64,000 nt of DNA from Saccharothrix tamanrassetensis. GTDB lineage: Bacteria; Actinomycetota; Actinomycetes; Mycobacteriales; Pseudonocardiaceae. Each line of letters opens with the position of its first letter. Within the stretch, counting starts at the first letter, position 1. A program made the position numbers and the translations under genes. Of this stretch, positions 39,950 through 48,901 are shown one piece after another. Location of the stretch: assembly GCF_014203665.1 (NCBI RefSeq), contig NZ_JACHJN010000005.1, positions 496,001 through 560,000 of the forward strand. The letters are read 5' to 3'. The notes under the pieces are model-generated. The model made no database searches. It saw nothing but the letters and a program-made list of their open reading frames with translations, and had not been told where the DNA came from.

Positions 39950-42766
39950 GTGGCGGTGTTGCGCCTGTTGGGCGAGGTGGCCGCGTACGTCGACGGGCGG
40001 GCGCTGGAGCTGGGACCGGCCAAGCAGCGATGCGTGCCGGCGGTGCCGGCGGTCGAAGCCGACCGGGTAGTGCCGGTGGACCGGCTGGTCGAGCGGGTCT
40101 GGGGCACCGACGCGTCCCGGCGGACCCGGGCGACGCTGCACAGCTACCTCTCCCGACTGCGCCGGGTCCTGGCGGAGGTGGAGGGTGTGGTCGTCGTACG
40201 GCGGTCGGGCGGCTACGTCCTGACCACCGACCCGACGCACCCGAGGGTCGACCTCCACCACTTCCGCGCGCTGTGTGCCGAGGCCCGCGAGGAGGACGGG
40301 GACCTGCGGGCGGCACGGTTGCTGGCCGAGGCGCTGGGACTGTGGCGGGGGCAGGCGTTGACCGGCGTGACCGGCGGGTGGGCCGAGGCCGAACGCGACC
40401 TGCTGGAACGGGAACGGCTGGCCGCGCAGCACGACTTGGCCGACACCCGGCTGCGCCTGGGTCAAGGCGCGCGGCTGGTGATCGAACTGGCGGACCGCAC
40501 GGCACACCACCCGCTGGACGAACGGGTCGCCGGCCAGTACCTGCCGGCCCTGTGCCAGGCGGGGCGTGCCGCCGACGCGCTGGAGCACTATCGGGAGCTG
40601 CGGGAGCGGCTGGTGGAGCAGCTCGGCGCCGAACCCGGTCCGGCGCTGCGGGACCTGCACCGGCGGATTCTGGCCGCTGATCCGTCCTTGACCGGTCCCG
40701 CCGCGGTCGCGCCGGTCGCGCCGTTGGCCGTGCCCCGGCAACTGCCCGCCCCACCCACTGCGTTCGTCGGTCGGCGGGAGGAGGTGGACCGGCTCGACGC
40801 GGCCCTGCGCGACACGGCGACGAGCACGATGGCCGTCGCCGCGATCGCCGGGGCGGGCGGGATCGGCAAGACCTGGCTCGCCCTGGCGTGGGCCCACCGG
40901 AACCGGCACCGCTTCCCGGGCGGGCAACTGTTCGTGGACCTACGTGGTTTCAGCCCCACCGAACAGCCCGTCACACCCGAGACCGCCCTGTTCGGGTTCC
41001 TCACCGCGCTCGGTGTCGCTCCCGATCACATCCCGCCCGGCCTGGAAGCCAGGACAGCGCTCTACCGCAGTCTGGTCGCCGACCAGCGGATGCTCGTGGT
41101 GCTCGACAACGCCGCGACTCCCGACCAGGTCGAACCCCTGCTGCCGGGCGGGCACGGCTGCACCGCCCTGATCACCAGCCGCCGCACGCTCCACCGGCTG
41201 ATCACCCGCTGCGGCGTTCGGCACCTCGGCCTGGGCACGCTCGCCGACACCGAGGCCCGCACCCTGCTGGAGCAGCGCCTCGGGCCCGATCGCCTGCTCG
41301 GCGAACCCGATGCGGTCGTCGGCCTGCTCGCCTTCTGCCAGGGCTTCCCGCTGGCCCTGGGTGTCCTGTCCACCCGCGCCCACACCGACCCCGACCGGCC
41401 CCTCGCCGAGCTGGCCGCCGAGCTGCGCGTCCACGGCATCGACGCGCTGGACGACACCGATCCCGCCGCCGGTCTGCCCGCCGTGCTGTCCTGGTCGCTG
41501 CGCGGCCTGACCGCCCTGCAGCGCACGCTGTTCGCACTGCTGGGCATCGCGCCCGGACCCGACATCGACATGCCCGCCGCCACCCACCTCGCCGGTTTGT
41601 CCGAGCGGGAGACGCGAGGCGGGCTGCGCGCACTGGTCGACGCCTCGCTGCTCGACCACCGCCCCGACGGTCGGTACGCGATGCACGACCTCGTCCGCGC
41701 CTACGCCGTGACCCAAGCCCACACCACGCTGCCCGAACCGGTGCGGGCAGCGGCGCTGGATCGCGTGCTGTACGTGCACACCGCCCTCACGGCCCACCAC
41801 CTCGTGGCGCCGCAGGCTCCGGAGATCCGGCCGGAGCCGTCCGCGTCGGATGTGCGCCCGCAACCGCTGCCCGACCACTCGACGGCGATCGCCTGGCTGG
41901 AGGCCCACCACGCCCACCTGCTGGCCGCCCAGCACACCGCCGCCACCCGCCGCCGCCACGACACCGTGTGGCACCTCGCCTGGACTCTGACCACGTTGCA
42001 CTGGTGGCGGGGACACCGCCACGACGAACTGGCCGTGTGGGAAGCCGCGCTGGACGCCGCCACCCACCTGCCCGACCCGGCCCTCCGCATCCGTGCCCAC
42101 CGTCGGGTCGGTCTCGCCCATTCCCGTCTGGACCGGCTCGACCAGGCCCTCGGACACCTCCACCGCGGACTCGCGCTGGCCGAACACCACCACGACACCG
42201 GTCAGCAGGCGGACAACCACATCATCCTGGCGCGAATCCGGGAGCAGCGAGGAGACCACCAGCAGGCCCTCGAACACGCCCGACGCGCCCTGGACCTGCG
42301 CCGAACCCTCGACGACCCGATAGCCGAAGCCCACACCCTCAACTCGGTGGGCTGGTACACCGCCCGCCTGGGCGACTACGACACCGCCCGCGACCACTGC
42401 CAGGCCGCCCTCAGCCTGTTCCGACGCCACCACGACCGCGCCGGCGAGGCGTACGCCCGAGCCGGCCTGGGCTTCATCGCCCACCACACCGGTCGGCACC
42501 ACGAGGCCGTCCACCACTACCAGCGGACCCTCGCCCTGCGCGGCGCCGTCGAAGACATCTACGAGATCACCGACCTGCTCGACGAAGCCGGCCACCCGTA
42601 CGCCGTCCTAGGCCACCACGATCAGGCCCGCGCGACGTGGCAGGAAGCCCTCAGGCTGTACCGGGAGCAAGGCCGCGACACCGATGCCCGACGAGTCCGG
42701 CAGCGACTCGACGACCTCGCCGCGGGTGGGAAGACATCGACCACAACCCGGGAGCGGACCCGTTGA
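39950..42766 (+). CDS. AfsR/SARP-family regulator with NB-ARC and TPR domains
   Basis: A protein of about 938 residues. Start choice is between GTGs at 39950 and 39956, both behind GGAGG; 39950 is used. The N-terminal OmpR-like winged helix (LRLLGEVAAYVDGRALEL to VRRSGGYVL) and the BTAD domain (about 95-250) make the SARP part. An NB-ARC ATPase follows with Walker A GAGGIGKTW (about 301-309) and MLVVLDNAATP. TPR-like helical repeats rich in His and Arg fill the last third (about 650-930). AfsR-type proteins integrate kinase signals and activate secondary metabolism or morphological genes. No biosynthetic cluster lies beside it, so its targets may be elsewhere or be the divergent operon. Confidence 0.92.
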   Translation: MAVLRLLGEVAAYVDGRALELGPAKQRCVPAVPAVEADRVVPVDRLVERVWGTDASRRTRATLHSYLSRLRRVLAEVEGVVVVRRSGGYVLTTDPTHPRVDLHHFRALCAEAREEDGDLRAARLLAEALGLWRGQALTGVTGGWAEAERDLLERERLAAQHDLADTRLRLGQGARLVIELADRTAHHPLDERVAGQYLPALCQAGRAADALEHYRELRERLVEQLGAEPGPALRDLHRRILAADPSLTGPAAVAPVAPLAVPRQLPAPPTAFVGRREEVDRLDAALRDTATSTMAVAAIAGAGGIGKTWLALAWAHRNRHRFPGGQLFVDLRGFSPTEQPVTPETALFGFLTALGVAPDHIPPGLEARTALYRSLVADQRMLVVLDNAATPDQVEPLLPGGHGCTALITSRRTLHRLITRCGVRHLGLGTLADTEARTLLEQRLGPDRLLGEPDAVVGLLAFCQGFPLALGVLSTRAHTDPDRPLAELAAELRVHGIDALDDTDPAAGLPAVLSWSLRGLTALQRTLFALLGIAPGPDIDMPAATHLAGLSERETRGGLRALVDASLLDHRPDGRYAMHDLVRAYAVTQAHTTLPEPVRAAALDRVLYVHTALTAHHLVAPQAPEIRPEPSASDVRPQPLPDHSTAIAWLEAHHAHLLAAQHTAATRRRHDTVWHLAWTLTTLHWWRGHRHDELAVWEAALDAATHLPDPALRIRAHRRVGLAHSRLDRLDQALGHLHRGLALAEHHHDTGQQADNHIILARIREQRGDHQQALEHARRALDLRRTLDDPIAEAHTLNSVGWYTARLGDYDTARDHCQAALSLFRRHHDRAGEAYARAGLGFIAHHTGRHHEAVHHYQRTLALRGAVEDIYEITDLLDEAGHPYAVLGHHDQARATWQEALRLYREQGRDTDARRVRQRLDDLAAGGKTSTTTRERTR

Positions 42767-42782
42767 CCGCGCCACGCGGCCG

Positions 42783-42810
42783 GGCACCGGCCGGGCTACC
42801 TGCCGGTGCC
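42783..42810. terminator. Convergent terminator hairpin
   Basis: GGCACCGGC (42783-42791) pairs with GCCGGTGCC (42802-42810) across ten bases, between the SARP gene and the convergent small secreted-protein gene. Confidence 0.7.
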
Positions 42811-42836
42811 GCGCGGCGTCGTGTCCTCGGTGGACG

Positions 42837-43151
42837 TCAGCAGGCCCTGACGATGGCCGAGTGGGACCTGGGGCTGAGGTCGAGGATTCGCACGGTCTTG
42901 TTGCCGGCGGGCACGTAAACCTGGTAAGTGCCAGGGGCGACCGAGTATCCGAAGTAGCTGCCCGCCGGGGCGGCGCCGGTTCCCGCGATGGTCCGGCCGT
43001 TGATGTGGATGGTGGTGGAGACCGCTTTGCCGCAGTTGTTGGAGATGTAGATCTTGCCCTTGGTCGCGGCGGTGGCGGAACCCGCGCCGAGGACCGTGAT
43101 GAACAGACCTGCGGTGGCCAGACCGGTGAGAACGCGCCGGGTGGTCGTCAT
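42837..43151 (-). CDS. Small secreted protein with two cysteines
   Basis: A 104-residue protein from the ATG at 43151 (AAGGAG four bases upstream). The signal peptide ends in Ala-Thr-Ala-Ala (about residue 29). The mature 75 residues are beta-rich with GKIYISNNCGKAVSTTIHIN at the start, a Gly/Tyr-rich centre (GSYFGYSVAPGTYQVYV) and a C-terminal Cys. The only two cysteines (Cys40 and Cys104) could form one disulphide that ties the C-terminus to the first strand. It resembles small actinomycete extracellular proteins and some enzyme inhibitors, but I recognise no family. A good ribosome binding site and a palindrome upstream suggest a regulated, well-expressed gene. Confidence 0.8.
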   Translation of the reverse strand: MTTTRRVLTGLATAGLFITVLGAGSATAATKGKIYISNNCGKAVSTTIHINGRTIAGTGAAPAGSYFGYSVAPGTYQVYVPAGNKTVRILDLSPRSHSAIVRAC

Positions 43152-43666
43152 GGTGCTCCTTTGGATGTTGTGGGGGTCGGCCGCAAGATATCCGCAGGCG
43201 CCTCCGCGCACTGTCGGTCGAACGACCGACACCGCCGTGATCCGGTCGGGTGATGTGGGTCTCGGCGCCCTGCCCGTCCTCGACGACCCCGTCGTCACCG
43301 TCGTGCTGTCCAGCCGGCTCCACCGAAGCCGGCCGGTCGACCGGTCGGTGAGCGGGGCAGGGGCTGCGGGCTGAAGTCCGATCGTGCCGCTGCTGCGGCT
43401 CGTCACGCCGGTCCTTTTTGGACATCGGGCGGTCGTCAAGGCGTCGAGATCCACCATCCACCGAGTAGTTCGGTGAACGGTCATGACCGGCCCGGCCTGG
43501 CGATTGTGGTGTGCGCAGGGTGGTGGTTCTCGTAAGGTGAGGGCCGGAGCCTTGGGGACTCCGCGGGGGCATCTTTCGCGCTATCCCTTGCAAAAGCGCA
43601 CCCGTACCCGCGGTCTTCGCCAGTGCCGACGTATCACCAGTCGTTGAACACTTGGGGACGACCCGT
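43152..43666. other. Long divergent intergenic region with palindromes
   Basis: This 515-base region has no convincing gene. It holds an 8-bp-arm inverted repeat, GTCGGTCG-AA-CGACCGAC (43213-43230), 62 bases upstream of the small secreted-protein start on the minus strand. A perfect 12-bp palindrome CCGGTCGACCGG lies at 43333-43344. Both are candidate operators. The 3' portion is less GC-rich and may hold the plus-strand promoter of the decayed secreted gene. Confidence 0.45.
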
Positions 43667-44260
43667 ATGCACAGCACTGTTCTGTCCCGGCGCTCGCTGA
43701 TCGCGCTCGCCGCGGTCACCGTCGTCTCAAGCCTGCTCGCGCCCGCCGCCTCGGCAGCCGGCACGGAGTGCACTTGGCAGGTCGAGCACCTGCCCGTGCG
43801 GGCAGGCATGGACTCTGGGAACCTCCGGATCACCGGCGTGGACGGCCAGGGCAACGTCTCCGGCTTCCACGCCCCTGGCCGGACCGATCACACGCTGGTG
43901 CGCTGGACCTCCGCCGGTGTGGAGGTCGTGCCGAGGCCCGATGGTGCCGACAAGTTCGTCACCATCGCCGGGAACGCCTCGGGTGTGGTCATCGGTGTCG
44001 TCGACCGGCCTGGCGCGAGCAGCGTCCTGATGACCCACACGCCCGGCGTCGGCTACCGCGAGCTGCCTACCCCGGCCGGGTACGACCACGTCGCTGCGGA
44101 GGACATCAACGACCGGGGCGATGTGCTCGGCCGGGCGTAGTTCGTCACCAAGCTCCCGTTGCCCACCGGCGCGTTCTCCGGCCTGGCGGACGCTGTCGGC
44201 GCGGGTGGCGTGCTCAGCGGGTTCGCCGGCGGGAAAGCGGTTCGCTGGGCCTGCCGCTAG
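43667..44260 (+). pseudogene. Secreted repeat protein interrupted by an in-frame TAG
   Basis: From the ATG at 43667 a signal peptide (RRSLIALAAVTVVSSLLAP, ending about residue 31) and 126 residues of short beta repeats are read, ending in INDRGDVLGRA and a TAG at 44138-44140. The same frame continues for 39 more codons (starting FVTKLPLPTGAFSG and ending GGKAVRWACR) to a second TAG at 44258-44260. That downstream segment looks like the C-terminal end of the same repeat type. A nonsense mutation, or loss of a middle portion, is the likeliest reading. The truncated 157-residue product may still be secreted. No repeat family is certain; it resembles actinomycete HAF-like repeat proteins. Confidence 0.6.
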
Positions 44261-44358
44261 TCCAGTGCAGGATTCTCACATCCCACACCGCAGAACGGGG
44301 GAACGAAAGCCGCCGATCGCCCATCGAAGGCGGTGACTACGAAAACCGCGGAGGCCAC

Positions 44359-45348
44359 ATGACGTATCCGCAGCAGCCGTCCGGCGGGCAGGGCCCGTCG
44401 GGCGTGCCCCCGCAGCCCGGACCGCATCACGGGTACTACGACCCGTCCGCCCAGTACGGTGGCGGCTTCGGCGCGCCGCCGCCGCGGAAGAAGAACACCG
44501 CGGCGAACGTGGTGGCGATCGCGACCGCCGTGCTGATCGTGGTCGGTGTCGGGTTCACCGGATTCGTCGCGCCCGGCTTCTTCCTGGCAGGGAACGGCAC
44601 CGTCGGAACCAGCACGACCGGCACGCCGCCGTCCACCACGTCCTCCGCGCCGGATTCGAACCCCGAGGAATACCTGCTCGCGCTGGTCGACGCCTTGAAC
44701 TCCGGGAAAGCCGCCACCCTGAGGGGCATCACCTGCCCGGACACGCAGCCCGCCGTGCACCGGGCCATCAGCGACGTCTCCTCGGTGAGCAAGGCCGAAC
44801 TGGTGGGCAGTCCGACCACCTCCGCCGACAAGGCCGTGGGGACCGTCGAGATCACCAGTGCCAAGCGGACGCGGGAGTTCGAGGTGACGCTCATCCCGAA
44901 CGGCCGTGAATGGTGCTGGCAGGACATCGCCGCCGCCGGCGGCGGCGTGGCCACCGCTGAGCCGGTGCCCAAGCCGACCAGGCCGACGAAGGCCCCGACC
45001 GACCCCGGCACCCTGACCGCCGGCGGGAAGCCGGTCGACCCCGAGGCGCTGGCCGCCATGCGGACGTTCCTCGACAGCGTCAACGCGGGCGACGCCGCGA
45101 AGGCGGCGACCCAGCTCTGCGCCGACGCCATCAAGAAGCCGCGGGACATCGAGGAGCTGGTCGGCCACAAGCCGGAGCTGGAACTCAACCCGACGATGGA
45201 CGGCCGGTCGTCGGGCCCCAAGTCCGTCATCATGTACCTGCGGGGCACGGCGAAGGGGCAGGTCGTCGACGGGCACTCCGGGAACCTCTGGATGAGCAAG
45301 TACGAGGGACCGTGGTGCGTGCACGCGTTCAGCGTCGTCGTCATCTGA
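44359..45348 (+). CDS. Membrane-anchored secreted protein with duplicated DUF4878-like/lumazine-like sensor region
   Basis: A 329-residue protein from the ATG at 44359 (GGAGG upstream). It has a Pro/Gly/Gln/Tyr-rich cytoplasmic tail (1-45, with YDPSAQYGGGFGAPPPRKK), one transmembrane helix (about 50-75) and an extracellular region with a Thr/Ser-rich spacer. Two similar segments follow: EYLLALVDALNSGKAATLRGITC to EWCWQDI and AMRTFLDSVNAGDAAKAATQLCAD to PWCVHAF. Each is about 95 residues with two Cys, like the NTF2/DUF4878-type domains of mycobacterial and actinomycete membrane proteins. They are probably cystatin-fold sensor or binding domains. Neighbouring genes give no functional hint. Confidence 0.8.
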   Translation: MTYPQQPSGGQGPSGVPPQPGPHHGYYDPSAQYGGGFGAPPPRKKNTAANVVAIATAVLIVVGVGFTGFVAPGFFLAGNGTVGTSTTGTPPSTTSSAPDSNPEEYLLALVDALNSGKAATLRGITCPDTQPAVHRAISDVSSVSKAELVGSPTTSADKAVGTVEITSAKRTREFEVTLIPNGREWCWQDIAAAGGGVATAEPVPKPTRPTKAPTDPGTLTAGGKPVDPEALAAMRTFLDSVNAGDAAKAATQLCADAIKKPRDIEELVGHKPELELNPTMDGRSSGPKSVIMYLRGTAKGQVVDGHSGNLWMSKYEGPWCVHAFSVVVI

Positions 45349-45361
45349 TGCGGTCACCACG

Positions 45362-45575
45362 GACGATCACCGTCTGCCCCAGCAGATGAACGGGCCGCGC
45401 CCCCAGCGCAGCCACATCCACGTGCACACGCAGGTACTACACGACCAGGCAAGGCGCGATTCGCGTCGGCGCTCGCGGCCGGTGGCCGGCTGGTCAACGA
45501 CGCGTGGGCGCCCGAGTGGTAGCCGAGGCCCACGCCGAGGGCAACGAGGTCGACGTGGCCATCCAGGTGGCCGCG
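45362..45575 (+). pseudogene. Remnant of a VOC/glyoxalase-like gene in three frames
   Basis: Homologous-looking pieces of the C-terminal half of an actinomycete VOC protein are spread over three frames. The first (around 45386) reads QQMNGPRPQRSHIHVHTQV. The second (around 45455-45522) reads FASALAAGGRLVNDAWAPEW and then stops. The third (around 45522-45572) reads AEAHAEGNEVDVAIQV. In intact relatives these are one chain: RPQRxRxHxDV, then AALAAGGRLVSDExAPxWW, then LADPEGNEVDVATWQ. Two frameshifts and the missing N-terminal half show it is dead. It lies directly after the preceding gene's stop. The reading is by pattern recall and was not tested by a search. Confidence 0.6.
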
Positions 45576-45682
45576 GCTGACCGCGCGGCTGAGGCGGGCG
45601 GAAAGAACAAGACTGTTTCTCACCTGGTCCGGCGGGCACGCTCGGTGGCACTGATCGCCGAGAAGCGGGGGAGCGCAGCAGG

Positions 45683-47719
45683 TTGACCGGTAGCGAGATC
45701 GACATCGAGCAGGAGTACCTGACCGCCCTGTACGCCCGGCTGGACGCCCTGCGCGAAGAGGCGTCCACGGCCGTGCGGCGGGCCGAGTGTGATCGGGACG
45801 CGGCGGACGTCTGGCGAGCGGAGGTGGCCCGCCTGGACACCGTGGAGCGAGGGTTGTGCTTCGGTCTGCTGGAGCTGTGCGACGGCCGCCGGCTCCACAT
45901 CGGCCGGCTCGGCTTGTTCCGGGACGACGAGCCGTTGTTGGTGGACTGGCGTGCCCCCGTGGCCCAGCCCTTCTACACCGCGACCGCGTCCGCTCCGCAA
46001 GGTGTCCGGCGGCGACGGCACATCGCCACGCGAGGCCGGACGGTCGTCGCGCTGAACGACGAGGTGCTCGACCCGGACAGCGCCGACGAGGACGGTCTGG
46101 TCGGCGAGGCGGCGTTGCTCGCGGCGGTGACCGCCGAGCGGACCGGGCGGATGCGCGACATCGTGACCACCCTGCAAGCCGAGCAGGACCGGGTGATCCG
46201 GGACGACCACCGGGGCGTGCTGGTGGTACAGGGCGGCCCCGGCACGGGCAAGACGGCGGTCGCGTTGCACCGGGTCGCCTACCTGCTCTACACGCACCGA
46301 CACCTCCGCACCCGCGGTGTGCTGGTGGTCGGCCCGAGCCGGATCTTCCTGGACTACATCGGCCAGGTCCTGCCCGGTCTCGGCGAGCACAGCGTGATGA
46401 CGGCGACCATCGCCGACCTGTGCCCGGACCTCCAGGTCAGCCGGGTCGACCCGCCCGAGACCGCCGAAGCCAAGGGCCGCGCGGACATGGCCGGACGTCT
46501 CGCCGACGCGGTGCGCTCGCACGTCCGGATCCCGGAGGAGCCGGTCGACGTCGAGTTCGAGCGGCAGGTGCTGCGGCTCGACCCGGCGGCCTGCCGCCGT
46601 GCCGCCCGGAAGGCCAGGCAGAGCGGGTTGCCGCACAACCACGCCCGGATGGTCTTCCAGCGGGAGGTGGTGGACGTGCTGGCGCAGCACCTGGTCGACC
46701 GCATGGAAGCCGTCGTGCTCACCGACACCGGTGAGGCGATCGACGGCGGCACCTTGGACGGCCGACTCGGTGCCGCCGACCTGCGAGCACTGGCCGCCGC
46801 AGGCGTCGTGATCGGCCAGGACGACGACGGCCCGAGAACCATGCTGGACGAGACCGACAAGGCCGCCCTGCGGGACGCACTGCTCGCCGACACCGACGTC
46901 CAGGACGCGCTGAACGCGCTGTGGCCGCCACTGAACCCCCAGCACGTCGTATCGGACCTGTCGGCAACCGATGGCTGGAGCATCGCCGACATCCCACTGC
47001 TGGACGAGGCAGCCGCCCTGATCGGCCGCGACGACAGCCTGACCACATTCGGGCACGTCGTCGTGGACGAGGCACAGGAACTGTCCGAAATGGCCTGGCG
47101 GATGCTGATGCGCCGATGTCCCACCAGGTCCATGACCCTGGTCGGCGATCTCGCCCAGACCGGCAACCCGGCAGGCGCCACCTCGTGGGACCGCGTGCTG
47201 CGACCGCACGTGGGCGACCGCTGGCGATTCGCCCCGCTCACCGTCAACTACCGCACACCGGCGGAGATCATGGCCGCCACCACCGACCTCCTCGCCGCGC
47301 ACCACCCCGGTATGCGGCCACCACGGTCGGTCCGCGCCACCGGGGAGGAACCGTGGCGCCACCGCACCACCCTCGCCGACCTGCCCCGAGCCGTCGCCGA
47401 TGCCGCGACCCGTACCGGTGGCCGGCTCGCGATCATCAGCCCCGGCACGCACATCGCCGCCCTGTCCGCCGCACTGTCACTCACCACACCGATGGACCTG
47501 ACGGACGACGTGGTGCTCCTGACCCCCGCCCAGGCCAAGGGACTGGAGTTCGACGCGGTCCTCATCGCCGACCCGGCATCAATCCTCGACGCACCGCTCG
47601 GCCACAACGACCTGTACGTCGCCATGACCAGGGCCACGCACCGGCTGGGCGTCATACACCCTGGCCCACCACCGACCGAACTGTCGGCGATGCGGGAGGT
47701 TCCGGCTCACCTTCCCTGA
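45683..47719 (+). CDS. helD: HelD-family RNA polymerase-associated superfamily-1 ATPase
   Basis: A 678-residue protein. The chosen start is a TTG at 45683, since the family N-terminus (EIDIEQEYLTALYARLD coiled coil) begins right after it and no ATG/GTG is near. The coiled coil is followed by the LLVDWRAPVAQPFYTATAS segment typical of HelD/HelR. Walker A GGPGTGKT is at 184-191, and motif II is VVVDEAQELS (about 460). QAKGLEFDAVLIAD and DLYVAMTRATHRLGVI are motifs V and VI. HelD pulls stalled RNA polymerase from DNA; HelR relatives in Streptomyces and Mycobacterium give rifamycin tolerance. No rifamycin-associated element is evident upstream, so the tolerance role is open. It is somewhat short for the family. 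Confidence 0.9.
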   Translation: MTGSEIDIEQEYLTALYARLDALREEASTAVRRAECDRDAADVWRAEVARLDTVERGLCFGLLELCDGRRLHIGRLGLFRDDEPLLVDWRAPVAQPFYTATASAPQGVRRRRHIATRGRTVVALNDEVLDPDSADEDGLVGEAALLAAVTAERTGRMRDIVTTLQAEQDRVIRDDHRGVLVVQGGPGTGKTAVALHRVAYLLYTHRHLRTRGVLVVGPSRIFLDYIGQVLPGLGEHSVMTATIADLCPDLQVSRVDPPETAEAKGRADMAGRLADAVRSHVRIPEEPVDVEFERQVLRLDPAACRRAARKARQSGLPHNHARMVFQREVVDVLAQHLVDRMEAVVLTDTGEAIDGGTLDGRLGAADLRALAAAGVVIGQDDDGPRTMLDETDKAALRDALLADTDVQDALNALWPPLNPQHVVSDLSATDGWSIADIPLLDEAAALIGRDDSLTTFGHVVVDEAQELSEMAWRMLMRRCPTRSMTLVGDLAQTGNPAGATSWDRVLRPHVGDRWRFAPLTVNYRTPAEIMAATTDLLAAHHPGMRPPRSVRATGEEPWRHRTTLADLPRAVADAATRTGGRLAIISPGTHIAALSAALSLTTPMDLTDDVVLLTPAQAKGLEFDAVLIADPASILDAPLGHNDLYVAMTRATHRLGVIHPGPPPTELSAMREVPAHLP

Positions 47720-47744
47720 TCAAGCGCGGCGGCGATGGTGGTGC

Positions 47745-48881
47745 TCACCGGGGCGGACCGACGAAGTGGACCTCGGGGAACCGTGGCGATGGGCCGTCCA
47801 GCAGCGGTTGAGAGCGGTGTCGCAGGTGCTTGTCGGCGAACGCCGCCACGTAGGTGCGGGTGATCTCGACGACCCGGGCGCCGGGTAGCGGTCCGGTGGG
47901 CAGGCCCAGCCATTCGACGACGACCGAGGCGTCGCTGAGCGAGGCGTGCCCCACGTCCGGCACGTGCAGCCAGCGCCGCCAGCCGGTCAGGTGCGGCCAC
48001 GTCCGGTCCCAGTCCGGGCGCAGTCCCGGGCTCCGGTCTTCCGCGCTCACCAAGAGGAACGGGCGGGGCAGGTCCTGGGTGAGTGCCGGCTGGAACGAGC
48101 CGTCCAGGTTGACCCCGGCGTCCACGCGCGAGTCCGCGAGCATCGTCGTCGCGGCGGCGGCTCCGCCTATCGAGTGGCCCGCGGCCATGATCCGGTGTGG
48201 GTCGATCAGGTCGCGGTACCGGTCGAGCACCCGGTCGAGCACGAACGAGATGTCCAGGGCCCGACTTGCGATGATCGCGGCACCGCTCGTCCCGCCGGCG
48301 CAGACCACGCACACGGCCACGCGCCCGTCGGGGAACGTGACCGCCGCACCCTCGTAGGTGTGGTCGACGCCGACCACGACGTACCCGCGACTGGCCAGGT
48401 CCTCGGCCGGCGTCGTCAACGTCCAGCGCGGGAACGCCAAGCCCGGCGACAGCACGACCAGAGGGCGTCGGTGATGAGGTGTGCGCAGCGGCGGCGCCCC
48501 GACCCGTGCGTGGGTGCGGATCCTGGTCAGCGCATCCGAAGGCACGTCGGTGATCCCGTACTGGGCCAGCAGGAGCCGGGACTCTTCGGCGGTGGCGTAC
48601 GGGACGCGGTCGCCGCGCGCCGCAGCGGCCGGATACCACACCGAGACCATCAGCTCCCGCGGTCCGGTCGGCACCCACGGGTCCGTTCGGTCCTCGTCGA
48701 CCAGGTGCAGCCGAGCCCAGCCGATCGGGTGCCGCCCGGTCGGCGCGGGTAGCACCAACTCGCCCGGTGATGCGCCGATTCGCCTGGGCTGCACCGATTC
48801 TCCCGGTGAGGCGCCGGCCGGCGCGACGAGCGCCGCGACCGTCACCACACCGGCGATCACTGCCTGGAACCTGCGTGCCAC
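47745..48881 (-). CDS. Secreted alpha/beta-hydrolase, PAF-acetylhydrolase-like
   Basis: A 378-residue protein from the GTG at 48881 (AAGGAGG seven bases upstream) with an N-terminal signal peptide (about 1-24). The hydrolase pattern runs PRELMVSVWYPAAA, PLVVLSPGLAFPRW, GYVVVGVDHTYEG, and IMAAGHSIGGAAAA with the nucleophile Ser237. GVNLDGSF supplies the Asp and VPDVGHASLSD the His, so the triad is complete. This is the platelet-activating-factor acetylhydrolase/cutinase-like branch that cleaves short ester side chains outside the cell. It follows the ABC permease gene by 20 bases, likely the same operon. Confidence 0.88.
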   Translation of the reverse strand: MARRFQAVIAGVVTVAALVAPAGASPGESVQPRRIGASPGELVLPAPTGRHPIGWARLHLVDEDRTDPWVPTGPRELMVSVWYPAAAARGDRVPYATAEESRLLLAQYGITDVPSDALTRIRTHARVGAPPLRTPHHRRPLVVLSPGLAFPRWTLTTPAEDLASRGYVVVGVDHTYEGAAVTFPDGRVAVCVVCAGGTSGAAIIASRALDISFVLDRVLDRYRDLIDPHRIMAAGHSIGGAAAATTMLADSRVDAGVNLDGSFQPALTQDLPRPFLLVSAEDRSPGLRPDWDRTWPHLTGWRRWLHVPDVGHASLSDASVVVEWLGLPTGPLPGARVVEITRTYVAAFADKHLRHRSQPLLDGPSPRFPEVHFVGPPR

Positions 48882-48901
48882 TGTCGTGCCTCCTTGTCGG
48901 G

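Noticed and set aside
45600..45682. Rifamycin-associated element before helD
   Set aside because: I looked for a paired CTTGC/GCAAG-type inverted repeat and found none in this stretch.
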